Below are positions 16,905-26,530 of a stretch of 64,000 nt of DNA, piece by piece. The number at the start of each line of letters is the position of its first letter. Position 1 is the stretch's first letter. The notes under the pieces are model-generated. The model was not told the origin of the DNA and made no database searches. It saw only the letters and a list, made by a program, of their open reading frames with translations. Location of the stretch: the NCBI RefSeq assembly GCF_913777995.1, contig NZ_CAJYVE010000024.1, forward strand, positions 186,001-250,000, given 5' to 3'. A program made the position numbers and the translations under genes. Origin of the DNA: an uncultured Pseudomonas sp. GTDB taxonomy: Bacteria > Pseudomonadota > Gammaproteobacteria > Pseudomonadales > Pseudomonadaceae.

Positions 16905-17611
16905 TAGCCTAACCCTTTGAGAGCGCTGCCAAACGCCGTCTGGTAAAAGTAGATCAACTTGTTCCAGTCAGCGACACTGAATGACGAATGGCGGCGCAAT
17001 TGCTTCATGTCGTGCAGGGCAGCACCACGAGCGGTCAGACGTCGGCGGCCTTTTTCCAAGTCCAGCAAGGCCACCTGTGGCTGTGCCTGGTCACCCTGGC
17101 CGGTGACTTTCACGAATACATGCTTGCTGTACAGGCAGCTGTGCTGCCAGCGGCCGCGGTGCATGCGTGCCAGGGTCTCGCCGATGGCCTGTAGCAGGCG
17201 CTCGTGCACGGCCTCGCCGTAGCGCTCACGACCGCCACCGGCGTACCAATTGTCTATTTCTTCGAAGCCTTCGAGATTGGCCGTCACCAACAGAGCGCGC
17301 CATTGCTGACGTTCGTCACGTTCGGCGCCGCAATAGATGATTTCCGGCACCCGCACGCCCAGCCGGCGCAGGCCTTCAAGTGCATCGCGCTCACGCAGCA
17401 CCGTCGGCCTGCCGAAGGGATGCAGCCAGCTACGGTACACATGGCCGATCTGGCGCTTGACATAAAGCAGCCCGCCGTCCTCGGCGCGAACACGCTGCAC
17501 GCCGCTTTCTCCGCCACGCCGCACGTTGGGTGCCTCGACCCAGTCGCCCTGCAGCTGCCAGAACTGCCCGAAATCGTCGTTGCTTGTGTTCAGTGTCGCC
17601 TGCGCCGTCAT
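16904..17611 (-). CDS. wapQ: Lipopolysaccharide kinase InaA/WapQ family
   Basis: A 235-residue protein of the InaA / lipopolysaccharide-core kinase family, which phosphorylates heptose residues of the inner core on the cytoplasmic side. Kinase-like landmarks are LARMHRGRWQHSCLYSKHVFV (catalytic-loop region) and ALLDLEKGR (DFG-like metal site). The frame extends 78 codons further upstream, but that part overlaps the methyltransferase gene; the ATG chosen lies 16 bp after its stop with a GGAT-type ribosome site. In P. fluorescens the homologous methyltransferase/wapQ operon beside colRS is regulated by ColR, and the same layout is seen here. Confidence 0.85.
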   Translation of the reverse strand: MTAQATLNTSNDDFGQFWQLQGDWVEAPNVRRGGESGVQRVRAEDGGLLYVKRQIGHVYRSWLHPFGRPTVLRERDALEGLRRLGVRVPEIIYCGAERDERQQWRALLVTANLEGFEEIDNWYAGGGRERYGEAVHERLLQAIGETLARMHRGRWQHSCLYSKHVFVKVTGQGDQAQPQVALLDLEKGRRRLTARGAALHDMKQLRRHSSFSVADWNKLIYFYQTAFGSALKGLG

Positions 17612-17627
17612 TGACTGCCCATCCTGG

Positions 17628-18320
17628 TTATTGTTTGCGTAGCAGATAGACTCGCCACATCGCATATTTCGGCAGGAAGTCCAGGTGCTTCTGGATGCTG
17701 AATCCTGCCGCTTCGAATTCCTGCTCAACCGTTGCAGCCGGTAACACAAAACGGTTCTGGTAACTTTCGGCCCCACCGGACACCGGCTGCTCGCCCTGGC
17801 GCCGACGCTCAAGACGCTTGCGCTTCCAGGCCTTGAAGTTGCCATCGACCCATAGCGACACGATCACGCTGTCGCGGCTAACCCGTTGAAACTCACGCAG
17901 TAACGCCATCCGGTGTTCGGCCTGACCAATATGGTGCAGCAGGCGCATGCAGAAGATGCTGTCGACCGAATGGTCGGGCAGATCAATGGCAAAGGCAGAA
18001 GTTTGCAAAGTACGTACCCGTTGCACCACTTCGTCCGCCTGGCCCTGCCGAGCGGTCCTGAGCATGTCGGCCGAGTTGTCGGCGCCGATGATCATTCGGG
18101 TAGGGTGTTCAGCCAGCAACGGCCAGAAACGCCCGGCGCCGCAGGGCAAATCCAGCACCACACCGGGATCCCCGGCCAGTTGCAGCGCCTTGCGAGCCAG
18201 TTGCTCGTCCCGCTGATGGGACAGCCGACGCCAGAGACCGTTCCGATGTTTTTCAAGATATTGCCGCGCGTGGTCACGGTCGTATTTGTTGGAAAACTCC
18301 AGTTCGATACGCTTGCTCAT
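17628..18320 (-). CDS. SAM-dependent methyltransferase, first gene of the wapQ operon
   Basis: A 230-residue class I methyltransferase. Motif I is VVLDLPCGAGRF (about residues 54-65) and motif II a GADNSADML segment; SIFCMRLLHHI occupies the motif IV region. Cytoplasmic. It is the first gene of a three-gene operon with wapQ and a small secreted protein, and corresponds to the methyltransferase next to colRS in other pseudomonads, implicated in lipopolysaccharide or envelope modification; the methyl acceptor is not known from sequence. The ATG has a GGAGAG site. A ColR-box match lies 66 bp upstream. Confidence 0.85.
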   Translation of the reverse strand: MSKRIELEFSNKYDRDHARQYLEKHRNGLWRRLSHQRDEQLARKALQLAGDPGVVLDLPCGAGRFWPLLAEHPTRMIIGADNSADMLRTARQGQADEVVQRVRTLQTSAFAIDLPDHSVDSIFCMRLLHHIGQAEHRMALLREFQRVSRDSVIVSLWVDGNFKAWKRKRLERRRQGEQPVSGGAESYQNRFVLPAATVEQEFEAAGFSIQKHLDFLPKYAMWRVYLLRKQ

Positions 18321-18385
18321 GAGGGCTCTCCGCTTCAGATGCCTTCACGATAGGTGAACGGCCGTCCGCTTCAGGTCATGCACTC

Positions 18386-18401
18386 GTGAAAAAAACGTCG
18401 T
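18386..18401 (-). promoter_or_regulatory. Predicted ColR-binding box
   Basis: On the minus strand this reads ACGACGTTTTTTTCAC. The ColR motif reported for the P. fluorescens methyltransferase/wapQ promoter is, from memory, YYNASNNYTTTTTCAC; every constrained position agrees except the first. It lies 66 bp before the methyltransferase start, on the coding strand, and beside colRS itself. Confidence 0.72.
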
Positions 18402-18524
18402 CGAACGCGAGAGAATGTTTCCAGCAATTTCAAGGCGTTAGAAAGATCTTACAGACATATCCGAGACGGACAAGCGCGTCGCGAGCAAGATACGCACGCG
18501 TCAGGAGGGCGTTACGGTTCAACA

Positions 18525-18545
18525 GTGGGCCGGTTGCCCGGCCAC
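18525..18545 (-). terminator. Hairpin after colS
   Basis: GGCCGG-ttgc-CCGGCC hairpin (18528-18543), extended by two further pairs across a one-base bulge, a few bases beyond the colS stop. It lacks a T run, so termination may be weak or Rho-assisted. Confidence 0.45.
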
Positions 18546-18550
18546 CCTGT

Positions 18551-19846
18551 TCAGCGCTCGTTGCCAGTGGGGGCCAGGTTGACTTCGAAACGGCAGCCGT
18601 TGGGCTCCATGGGGCTGAGACTGACGGTCCAGCCCTGGTTGACGCAGATGCGCTGTACCAGCGAAAGCCCCAGCCCCAGACCTTCGCCACGCTGCTCGTT
18701 GCCGCGCACGAACGGCTCGAACATGGCCTCGCGCTTTTCTTCGGGAATGCCCACGCCACTGTCTTCGACGACGAAGCCTCGACCATGAAGTGTCAGAGCG
18801 ATGAAACCCTGGTCGGTGTAATGCAGGGCATTGCGTAGCAGGTTGCCCATCACCGCCAGCAGGAAGGTCGCGTTGTAGCGGATTTCCGACGCCTGGTCGT
18901 CCTCGGCCGGCTTGTAGATCAGCTCCAGGCCCTTGCTCTCGATGGGGCCGCGCCACTGCGCAATCAGCTGCTCGGCGACCCCGGTCAGGGTGGCCTTGGG
19001 GGTCATGGTCGGGTCTTCGCGCTGAGTGCGGGCAAGCATCAGGAAGGTCTGCACCAGGTCGCGCATTTCCTCGCAGGCCCGTGCGATGCGCTCCACCTGA
19101 CGCCGAGCCCGCTGGTCCAGTGCCGGATTCTCAAGCAGCAGCTCGCAAGAGCTGGCCAGGACCATCAGTGGCGTACGCAGCTCATGGCTGACGTCGCTGG
19201 TGAACATGCGCTCGCGGGTCAGCGCCTGGCGCAGGCGCCCCAGAGTGGCGTCGAAGGCCACCGCCAGTTCGCCCACTTCGTCGGCGGCATAATCCGGCGC
19301 CAAGGGCGGTGCCAGGCCCAGCAACTGGTCACGATGGCGCACCTGGCGGGCCAGGCGCACCACCGGCGCCATGACCCGACGAGCGAGAATCCAGCCCAGG
19401 AACACTGCCAGGGCCAGGGCCAGGACGAAGCCCACCAGCACCACGGCGAACAGCAGCCGCTCGCGCTCTTCGAAATCGCTCTGGTCCTGCAGCAACGCAT
19501 AGTGACGACCGTCGACCACCTCGATCATTGCGTGATAGGACAGCGGTCCGCGAAACACCTCGTGAAAGCCCGGCTCCAGGTGGCGGATATCCGGGGGCAG
19601 GTCGAAGTCGCCTGGGCCATTGCTGAAGTAGAACAACTGGTCCTGCTTGGGACGGTGGCTCCAGTCGCTGACGCTTTCAGCCAGCAGCAGGCGATTAAGG
19701 TCACCGCCCAGGCCCGCTGATATGAGTTTCTCTTCGATAAAGTGCACAGTGGAAATGATGCCGACGGCGAACGAGCCGGCCACCAGTGCGCTCATCAGCG
19801 CAAAGGCGATGATGATCCGCTGTGCGAGACTCTGCTTAAACTCCAT
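18551..19846 (-). CDS. colS: Sensor histidine kinase ColS
   Basis: A 431-residue membrane sensor kinase: membrane helix 1 about residues 11-33, periplasmic sensor to about 131, membrane helix 2 about 132-154, HAMP, HisKA with phospho-acceptor His221 (SDVSHELRTP) and a HATPase domain (NLLRNALHY, GLGLGLSLV). The periplasmic part keeps the residues linked to Zn/Fe sensing in P. putida ColS: His35, Glu38, His95, Glu96 and the ExxE motif Glu126-Glu129 (EERE). The frame is open 11 codons further up, but the ATG used overlaps the colR stop by 11 bases as expected for coupling and begins MEFKQSLAQR. The system protects against excess zinc and phenol and affects root colonisation in pseudomonads. Confidence 0.93.
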   Translation of the reverse strand: MEFKQSLAQRIIIAFALMSALVAGSFAVGIISTVHFIEEKLISAGLGGDLNRLLLAESVSDWSHRPKQDQLFYFSNGPGDFDLPPDIRHLEPGFHEVFRGPLSYHAMIEVVDGRHYALLQDQSDFEERERLLFAVVLVGFVLALALAVFLGWILARRVMAPVVRLARQVRHRDQLLGLAPPLAPDYAADEVGELAVAFDATLGRLRQALTRERMFTSDVSHELRTPLMVLASSCELLLENPALDQRARRQVERIARACEEMRDLVQTFLMLARTQREDPTMTPKATLTGVAEQLIAQWRGPIESKGLELIYKPAEDDQASEIRYNATFLLAVMGNLLRNALHYTDQGFIALTLHGRGFVVEDSGVGIPEEKREAMFEPFVRGNEQRGEGLGLGLSLVQRICVNQGWTVSLSPMEPNGCRFEVNLAPTGNER

Positions 19847-20519
19847 CCCGGCCCTCGGCCAATCGATAGCCCACACCATGCACGGTGTGCAGCAGCGCCT
19901 TGGGGAATGGCTTGTCGATCACCTGGCGCAACTGGTGCACGTGGCTGCGCAGGCTGTCGCTGTCCGGGCAGTCATCGCCCCACAGTGCCTCTTCGAGGAT
20001 TTCCCGACGCAGCACGTGTGGGCTCTTCTGCATCAGCACTGCCAGCAGCTTCAGACCCACCGGGTTGAGCTTGAGCATGCGCCCGTCGCGCGTGACCTCC
20101 AGGGTGTCGAGGTCATAGACCAGGTCGGCCACCTGCAGGGTGCGCCGCCCGCCCCCCTGGGCGCGACGCAGCACGGCTTCGATACGCGCGGCCAGCTCCG
20201 ACAGGGCAAAGGGTTTGAGCAGGTAGTCATCGGCGCCGGAACGGAAGCCCTGCAGGCGATCGTCGAGCTGATCGCGGGCAGTGAGCATGATCACCGGCGT
20301 GTCGCGCCGCGCATCTTCGCGCAGACGCTTGCACAGCGTATAACCGTCGATGCCGGGCAGCATGATGTCCAGCACGATGAGGTCGTAATGTTCGGTGGCG
20401 GCCAGATGCAGGCCGGACAGACCATCCTGCGCGCAATCGACCGTATAACCCTTCATGCCCAGGTAATCGGCCAGGTTCGCCAGGATATCGCGGTTGTCTT
20501 CGACCAGAAGAATTCGCAT
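19836..20519 (-). CDS. colR: Response regulator ColR (OmpR family)
   Basis: A 227-residue OmpR/PhoB-type regulator: receiver domain with acidic pocket Glu7-Asp8, phosphorylation site Asp51 (VLDIMLPG) and Lys in LLKPF, then a winged-helix DNA-binding domain ending HTVHGVGYRL. It is phosphorylated by ColS and controls envelope and lipopolysaccharide genes, including the adjacent methyltransferase/wapQ operon. The frame runs 55 codons further upstream to near the groEL terminator, but MRILLVEDN is the canonical receiver start and has a GGAGAG site. It overlaps colS by 11 bases. Confidence 0.95.
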   Translation of the reverse strand: MRILLVEDNRDILANLADYLGMKGYTVDCAQDGLSGLHLAATEHYDLIVLDIMLPGIDGYTLCKRLREDARRDTPVIMLTARDQLDDRLQGFRSGADDYLLKPFALSELAARIEAVLRRAQGGGRRTLQVADLVYDLDTLEVTRDGRMLKLNPVGLKLLAVLMQKSPHVLRREILEEALWGDDCPDSDSLRSHVHQLRQVIDKPFPKALLHTVHGVGYRLAEGRDGV

Positions 20520-20670
20520 AGGACTCTCCGCATGCAATTGGGGCTGGCGCAGCTTAGGGGTTGAAGCAGTGGCCGCGCAAGCCGCGTCCCTGCACTCGTT
20601 CAGACCATGGAAGGCAGGCAATGCCTCCCGATGAAGCACGTACTGCGCAAAGCGCATCTGCCTCATAAAT

Positions 20671-20699
20671 GAAGAACCCCGCACGAGGCGGGGTTCTTC
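20671..20699 (-). terminator. Terminator of groESL
   Basis: Perfect 12-bp stem GAAGAACCCCGC / GCGGGGTTCTTC with a five-base loop, 28 bp beyond the groEL stop. On the minus strand it is followed by ATTTATGAGG, only modestly T-rich. Confidence 0.8.
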
Positions 20700-20726
20700 G
20701 GGTGAAGCAAAGAGGCTGGGGCCAGC

Positions 20727-22382
<1,656 letters not shown>

Positions 22383-22422
22383 TTAAATACTGTGTAGTAG
22401 CGGGAAATTGAGCGGGAAGGAC

Positions 22423-22716
22423 TCAGCCTTCGATGACGGCGAGGATCTCGCTCTCGTTCATCACCAGCAGGTCTTCGCCGTCTACTTTCACGGTGTTGCT
22501 GCCGGAGTAAGGGCCAAATACCACTTTGTCGCCCACTTTCACGGTCAGCGCACGGACTTCACCGTTGTCCAGAACACGGCCGGCACCTACAGCGACGACT
22601 TCGCCACGGTTCGGCTTCTCGGCGGCCGAGCCTGGCAGCACGATGCCGCCGGCAGTTTTCGTTTCTTCTTCGCTGCGACGGATTACGACGCGGTCATGCA
22701 GAGGACGAAGCTTCAT
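22423..22716 (-). CDS. groES: Co-chaperonin GroES (Hsp10)
   Basis: A 97-residue co-chaperonin that caps GroEL. It starts [14 protein letters not shown] and has the mobile-loop segment [16 protein letters not shown]. The frame is open a further 47 codons, but these cover the heat-shock promoter and are rejected; the ATG used has an AGGAGA site. First gene of the groESL operon. Confidence 0.98.
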   Translation of the reverse strand: MKLRPLHDRVVIRRSEEETKTAGGIVLPGSAAEKPNRGEVVAVGAGRVLDNGEVRALTVKVGDKVVFGPYSGSNTVKVDGEDLLVMNESEILAVIEG

Positions 22717-22851
22717 TGTCGATCTCCTGATTTTGTTGGTACGTCCGGTGAAGGGCACCGGCGAGTTGTTAATCCGGCCTGGCCGGTTACGGTTCGGCAT
22801 GCGAACCGCAGAAAACGGTCTGGCAGTGCGCCAGAAACCTTGCGGTGACCC

Positions 22852-22883
22852 ATACATGAGGGCGCCCGATTTGATTACAAGGG
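22852..22883 (-). promoter_or_regulatory. Sigma-32 heat-shock promoter of groESL
   Basis: On the minus strand a CCCTTGTAA -35 element is followed after about 13 bp by a CCTCATGTAT -10 element, close to the sigma-32 consensus (CTTGAAA and CCCCATNT). It lies about 140 bp before groES. No CIRCE element for HrcA was seen. Confidence 0.72.
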
Positions 22884-22916
22884 CGGCGCAAAAAAATTTT
22901 TACCCGGCCCTCAAAC

Positions 22917-22944
22917 GCCTACGGCACCCGAAGGTGCCGTAGGC
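22917..22944 (-). terminator. Terminator of fxsA
   Basis: Perfect 12-bp stem GCCTACGGCACC / GGTGCCGTAGGC with a four-base CGAA (TTCG on the transcribed strand) loop, 14 bp after the fxsA stop and followed on the minus strand by GTTTGA. It insulates groESL from fxsA. Confidence 0.85.
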
Positions 22945-22958
22945 CTGCCCAGTGCTGG

Positions 22959-23447
22959 TCATTTGTCGCGGTGTTCGAACTCGCCTTCGATGACTTCAGG
23001 TTCGCGGGTCGGCTGATGGATGGCCTCCGGGCGTCCGGTCCCAGGATGCTGATGGGTGCGCAGGTCATCGGCGAAAGCGCGCTGGCGCATGGCCTGCTCT
23101 TCGGCGCGCTGACGCAGCTTGCCAATCAGCAGGCGGCGGGTCACCGGCAGCAGGCAGAGCACGCCCAGCACGTCACTGATGAAACCTGGCAGCAGCAACA
23201 GGCCGCCACCGACCGCCATGCTCAATCCTTCGAGCATCTGCTGCGCAGGCAGCTCGCCTCGCGCCAGACTTTCGCGGGCACTCAGTGCGGTGGCCAGCCC
23301 GGCCACGCGCATCACCAACAGGCCGAGCATCGAGGTGGTCAGCACCAGCAGGAAGGTCCACAGGAAGCCTATGGACATGCCGACTTTCACCAGAACGAAC
23401 AGCTCAAGCACGGGAAACAGGAGAAACAGCAGTAAAAAAGCACGCAT
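22959..23447 (-). CDS. fxsA: FxsA family membrane protein
   Basis: A 162-residue inner-membrane protein of the FxsA family, named for suppression of phage F exclusion in E. coli when overproduced. Three or four hydrophobic segments lie within residues 1-105 (LLLFLLFPVLELFVLVKVG at the start is the family signature), followed by a charged cytoplasmic tail rich in Gln, Arg and Glu ending EVIEGEFEHRDK. Its cellular role is not known. It is directly upstream of groESL on the same strand, as in other gammaproteobacteria. Confidence 0.9.
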   Translation of the reverse strand: MRAFLLLFLLFPVLELFVLVKVGMSIGFLWTFLLVLTTSMLGLLVMRVAGLATALSARESLARGELPAQQMLEGLSMAVGGGLLLLPGFISDVLGVLCLLPVTRRLLIGKLRQRAEEQAMRQRAFADDLRTHQHPGTGRPEAIHQPTREPEVIEGEFEHRDK

Positions 23448-23513
23448 CGAGTTTTTTCCTCTACGGAAGAACGCCTTCCAGTAGACCCTAAGTGATGTCG
23501 GAAAGTCGTTAAA

Positions 23514-24245
23514 TCAAGCCTGAGTACCGTCACGGGCAGGCCAATGTGTTGCGCGCGCCAGATGGACCAAGGCTTCGCGGACCTGTGTCGGGGTATTACA
23601 GGGCTCCGGGAAGGCCAGCCAGTGCAGCGAGTCGCCAATGCGCAGGTGCATGCCTTCGCTGTCGATGCCGACCATCCTCGGCGTGGCGCTCTGCGCCAGA
23701 CCGGCGAGTTTCACGTAATGCGCCAGGGCCTCGGCGTGATCCTGGTTCATGTGCTCGACCATGGAGGTTTCGCTGGAGCCGAAGAAAGGATTGGCCAACG
23801 CCACGTCATCAAGCCACTGGATGGACCCGACGCCTGCGATATAGCGGTAGCGCACCGGGGTCAGCACCCAGAAATCGAAGTCGTAGTCTTTATGGTGGTT
23901 CCGCGAATCGGGGAAATACCGGTAATAGCGCTGTGCTGCCAGCTCCACGGCAGCCGGGTCGGCAAGCCTGTGCCCTTCGGCCATCAAGGTGATGCGCCCC
24001 AGCGTCTGGATGTTCGCCGCTTCGCGCTCGCCGACCAGCAGCGAACACTTGGGGTCCTGCTGCAGGTTATGAGTGTGCTGGGCGATACGGCTGATGAGGA
24101 TCAGCGGCCTGCCCTGCCCGTCCAGGCAATAAGGCACGACCGAACCGAATGGAAAGCCCGGCATCGACATCGAGTGCGTGGCCAGCGCACCGCGGTATTC
24201 GCGCAGCAGCAGTTCACGGGCCGACCGGGTGGCTTGGACGCTCAT
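23514..24245 (-). CDS. HugZ/pyridoxamine-phosphate-oxidase-like protein with DUF2470 domain
   Basis: A 243-residue protein with an FMN-binding split-barrel fold (about residues 8-165; segments GFPFGSVVPYCLDGQGRPLI and DPKCSLLVGE) and a C-terminal DUF2470 domain (MVEHMNQDHAEAL), the architecture of HugZ-type heme-utilisation proteins and of uncharacterised PNPOx-like proteins. Whether it binds heme cannot be told. A GGGAG ribosome site precedes the ATG. It is divergent from an SDR gene with about 130 bp between the starts. Confidence 0.83.
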   Translation of the reverse strand: MSVQATRSARELLLREYRGALATHSMSMPGFPFGSVVPYCLDGQGRPLILISRIAQHTHNLQQDPKCSLLVGEREAANIQTLGRITLMAEGHRLADPAAVELAAQRYYRYFPDSRNHHKDYDFDFWVLTPVRYRYIAGVGSIQWLDDVALANPFFGSSETSMVEHMNQDHAEALAHYVKLAGLAQSATPRMVGIDSEGMHLRIGDSLHWLAFPEPCNTPTQVREALVHLARATHWPARDGTQA

Positions 24246-24373
24246 CTTGACTCCCTCGTTAGTGTTTTTGCCGAGGCCATGGCCAGACCCGGCCGGGCGC
24301 TGCTATACCTGTAGCGGTCTGCGGCGTAGTGCTGCACCCACGGCAGCAGCCTCTACAACCAGTGAGCACGCTT

Positions 24374-25132
24374 ATGGAACTGAAAGGCAAGTTAATCATT
24401 ATCACCGGCGGATGCCAGGGACTCGGCCTGGCCATGGCCCACGACCTGGCCGGACGCGGCGCCAACCTGGCGCTGATGGACCTCGACCAGACCCGCCTCG
24501 ACAGCGCGGTGGCCAGTTGCAAGGCACTGGGCATCCAGGCTCGCGGTTATGTCTGCAATGTGGCCGATGAAGCGCAGGTGGTCGACGCCGTGGCACGTAT
24601 TGCGGCGGATTTCGGCCCGATTCACGGGCTGATCAACAATGCCGGCATCCTGCGCGACGGCATGCTGGTCAAGGTCAAGGACGGGCAGATCAGCACCATG
24701 AGCCTGGCACAGTGGCAGTCGGTGATCGACGTCAACCTGACCGGCGTGTTCCTGTGCACCCGGGAAGTTGCGGCGACCATGGTCGAGCAGAAGAGCCAGG
24801 GAGCGATCATCAACATCTCGTCGATCTCGCGGGCCGGCAATATCGGGCAGACCAACTATGCGGCGTCCAAGGCCGGTGTGGTGGCGGCTACCGTGACCTG
24901 GGCGAGGGAACTGGCGCGCTTCGGCATTCGTGTCGCGGCCATCGCCCCCGGTTTCATCGAGACGGAAATGACCGGCAGCATGAAGCCCGAGGCGCTGGAA
25001 AAGATGACCTCGGCAATTCCCCTGAAACGCATGGGCAAGCCCGAGGAAATCGCCCGCTCGGTGGCGTTCATCCTGGAGAACGATTACTTCAGCGGCCGGG
25101 TACTGGAGGTGGACGGCGCGATGCGCCTGTAG
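24374..25132 (+). CDS. Short-chain dehydrogenase/reductase (FabG-like)
   Basis: A 252-residue classical SDR, NAD(P)H-dependent. The cofactor motif is TGGCQGLG (Gly12-x3-Gly16-x-Gly18), NNAG is present, and the catalytic residues are Tyr162 and Lys166 (NYAASK) with the upstream serine in NISSIS. The PGFIETEMT segment is typical of FabG-like 3-oxoacyl reductases, but the real substrate is unknown. The frame begins 15 codons earlier; [13 protein letters not shown] is the family-like start. Cytoplasmic, probably monocistronic. Confidence 0.87.
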   Translation: MELKGKLIIITGGCQGLGLAMAHDLAGRGANLALMDLDQTRLDSAVASCKALGIQARGYVCNVADEAQVVDAVARIAADFGPIHGLINNAGILRDGMLVKVKDGQISTMSLAQWQSVIDVNLTGVFLCTREVAATMVEQKSQGAIINISSISRAGNIGQTNYAASKAGVVAATVTWARELARFGIRVAAIAPGFIETEMTGSMKPEALEKMTSAIPLKRMGKPEEIARSVAFILENDYFSGRVLEVDGAMRL

Positions 25133-25174
25133 CCGGCTCGGATCGCTGCTCAACGAATACAGTTAGGTTAGGCG

Positions 25175-25264
25175 GTGGGAGCGAGCTTGCTCGCGAAGGC
25201 GGCGCCGCGTTCACAGCAGACTTAGCGACTTTGCCCGCTTTTCCCGAGCAAGCTCGCCCCCACA
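25175..25264. repeat. Inverted pair of Pseudomonas REP elements
   Basis: GTGGGAGCGAGCTTGCTCG (from 25175, continuing CGAA) is answered by CCCGAGCAAGCTCGCCCCCAC (25243-25263) in opposite orientation, with about 45 bp between. Each copy has an internal GCGAGC-ttGCTCGC type palindrome. This is the extragenic REP family common in P. putida/P. fluorescens genomes, here as a head-to-head doublet between convergent genes. Confidence 0.85.
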
Positions 25265-25316
25265 AGGGCCAGCGCGCGCCTGCTTGAGGCGGAGTCGACC
25301 TGGGCAACCAGTCGAA

Positions 25317-25341
25317 CCCGCTCCGCCATGACGGGAGCGGG
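25317..25341 (-). terminator. Hairpin after the DUF481 gene
   Basis: CCCGCTCC / GGAGCGGG stem with a nine-base loop, 20 bp beyond the stop of the minus-strand gene and also downstream of the convergent SDR gene. It could terminate either. The T tract is poor on both strands. Confidence 0.5.
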
Positions 25342-25360
25342 CCTGTTTGCTGGAAGAGGT

Positions 25361-26368
25361 TTACCAGGTCACGCCAAAGCCGGCGGTGTAGCGGGTCTTG
25401 TTGATGTCGCCATCATTGGAACCGCTGATGATGTCACGCTCGGCCTTGACGTTGAGCGAGGCCCAGTCGGTGACCTTGTAGCGCAGGCCTACCTCGACAT
25501 CCAGTGAGTAGTCGGCGACATCGCTGAGCGGCTTGCCCAGCTCGCCGTTGGTGAAGAACTCGAACTTCTTGCCCACCAGGTAACGGTTGTAGTCCCAGGT
25601 ACCGGCGACGGAATAGAAGTTGGTCTTCTGCCCGTTGGAGAATTCGTAGTCGGTACGGTTGAGCAGGCCACCCACCTTGAATGCGCCCAGCTCGTCATCC
25701 CAGAACTGATAACCCGGACCGGTACCCACGGTACGCTCACGGCTCAGGTCCTCGACTTTGTCACGCTTGTAGTTGATCCGTCCGTCCCAGTAGAACTTGT
25801 CGGTAAGGAAGTAATCCAGCGAGTACTCGGCGCTCCAGTCGTCGGTGGTGACCACGTCGTCCTGGGTTTCGCGGTTGTACTGGCCCTTGGCATTGTGCCG
25901 CCAGCGGTCGTGTCGGGCCGACGTCTTGAACGACAGGTTGTAGTCGTCGGAATCTCTCTCGGCGCGCTGGAAATCCAGCGCGGCATCGATGTTGCCCTTC
26001 CACACCAGGTCGGTAATGACCGGCTTGGGCTTGACGATCTGCTGGATGCTGGCCATTTCGACGGTCTTGGGTGCATCGCCATTGGCCAGCACCACCTTGC
26101 CGTCATCGCTGGGCTGCAGCGACTTGGCGACTTCGCCGGTGTACTGGTTCTGCTTGACCAGCAGCGGTTCCTTGCTTTCCAGGGTCTTGATCTTGCTCCA
26201 ATCCAGCGGAATGGCTCCACCGTAGTCGGTCTGCAGCAGCAGCTTGCCACCGTCGAACAGTTTGATGGTGCCGGTCAGGCGGTCGCCGTTCTTCAGCCAG
26301 ACGGTGTCGGCGAGCAAGGGCATGGAGGCGGTGGATACAGCGAGGCACAACAGGGTTCTGGACAACAT
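25361..26368 (-). CDS. DUF481 outer-membrane protein (YdiY-like)
   Basis: A 335-residue predicted outer-membrane protein. A signal peptide covers about residues 1-20 (LLCLAVSTASMPLLA). An SH3-like N-terminal part (DTVWLKNGDRLTGTIKLFDGG) is followed by a DUF481 beta-barrel region of alternating strands, ending FGVTW with the C-terminal aromatic residue expected for BAM substrates. E. coli YdiY, of the same family, is acid-induced; the function is unknown. The ATG is preferred over a TTG two codons upstream. No clear Shine-Dalgarno. Confidence 0.83.
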   Translation of the reverse strand: MLSRTLLCLAVSTASMPLLADTVWLKNGDRLTGTIKLFDGGKLLLQTDYGGAIPLDWSKIKTLESKEPLLVKQNQYTGEVAKSLQPSDDGKVVLANGDAPKTVEMASIQQIVKPKPVITDLVWKGNIDAALDFQRAERDSDDYNLSFKTSARHDRWRHNAKGQYNRETQDDVVTTDDWSAEYSLDYFLTDKFYWDGRINYKRDKVEDLSRERTVGTGPGYQFWDDELGAFKVGGLLNRTDYEFSNGQKTNFYSVAGTWDYNRYLVGKKFEFFTNGELGKPLSDVADYSLDVEVGLRYKVTDWASLNVKAERDIISGSNDGDINKTRYTAGFGVTW

Positions 26369-26530
26369 AAGCAACTACAAGGCTGTGTTTGACGAAAATT
26401 CAGGCATCATTCGGCAGAATTCATCCCGAATACGAAACCGCAGGCGCGAGCTTCACAGACCACGGGAATACGCTGTAGTTCATTCACGGTCCCGCTCAGC
26501 CCCTGCATCGCCTCCGGAAAAACCCCAGTC

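Noticed and set aside
17612..17845. 78-codon N-terminal extension of wapQ
   Set aside because: Overlaps the end of the methyltransferase gene; composition is a frame-shadow of it.
20520..20684. 55-codon extension of colR
   Set aside because: Receiver domains start at MRILLVEDN; upstream codons have no conserved features.
22717..22857. 47-codon N-terminal extension of groES
   Set aside because: Covers the sigma-32 promoter and leader; GroES is 97 residues.
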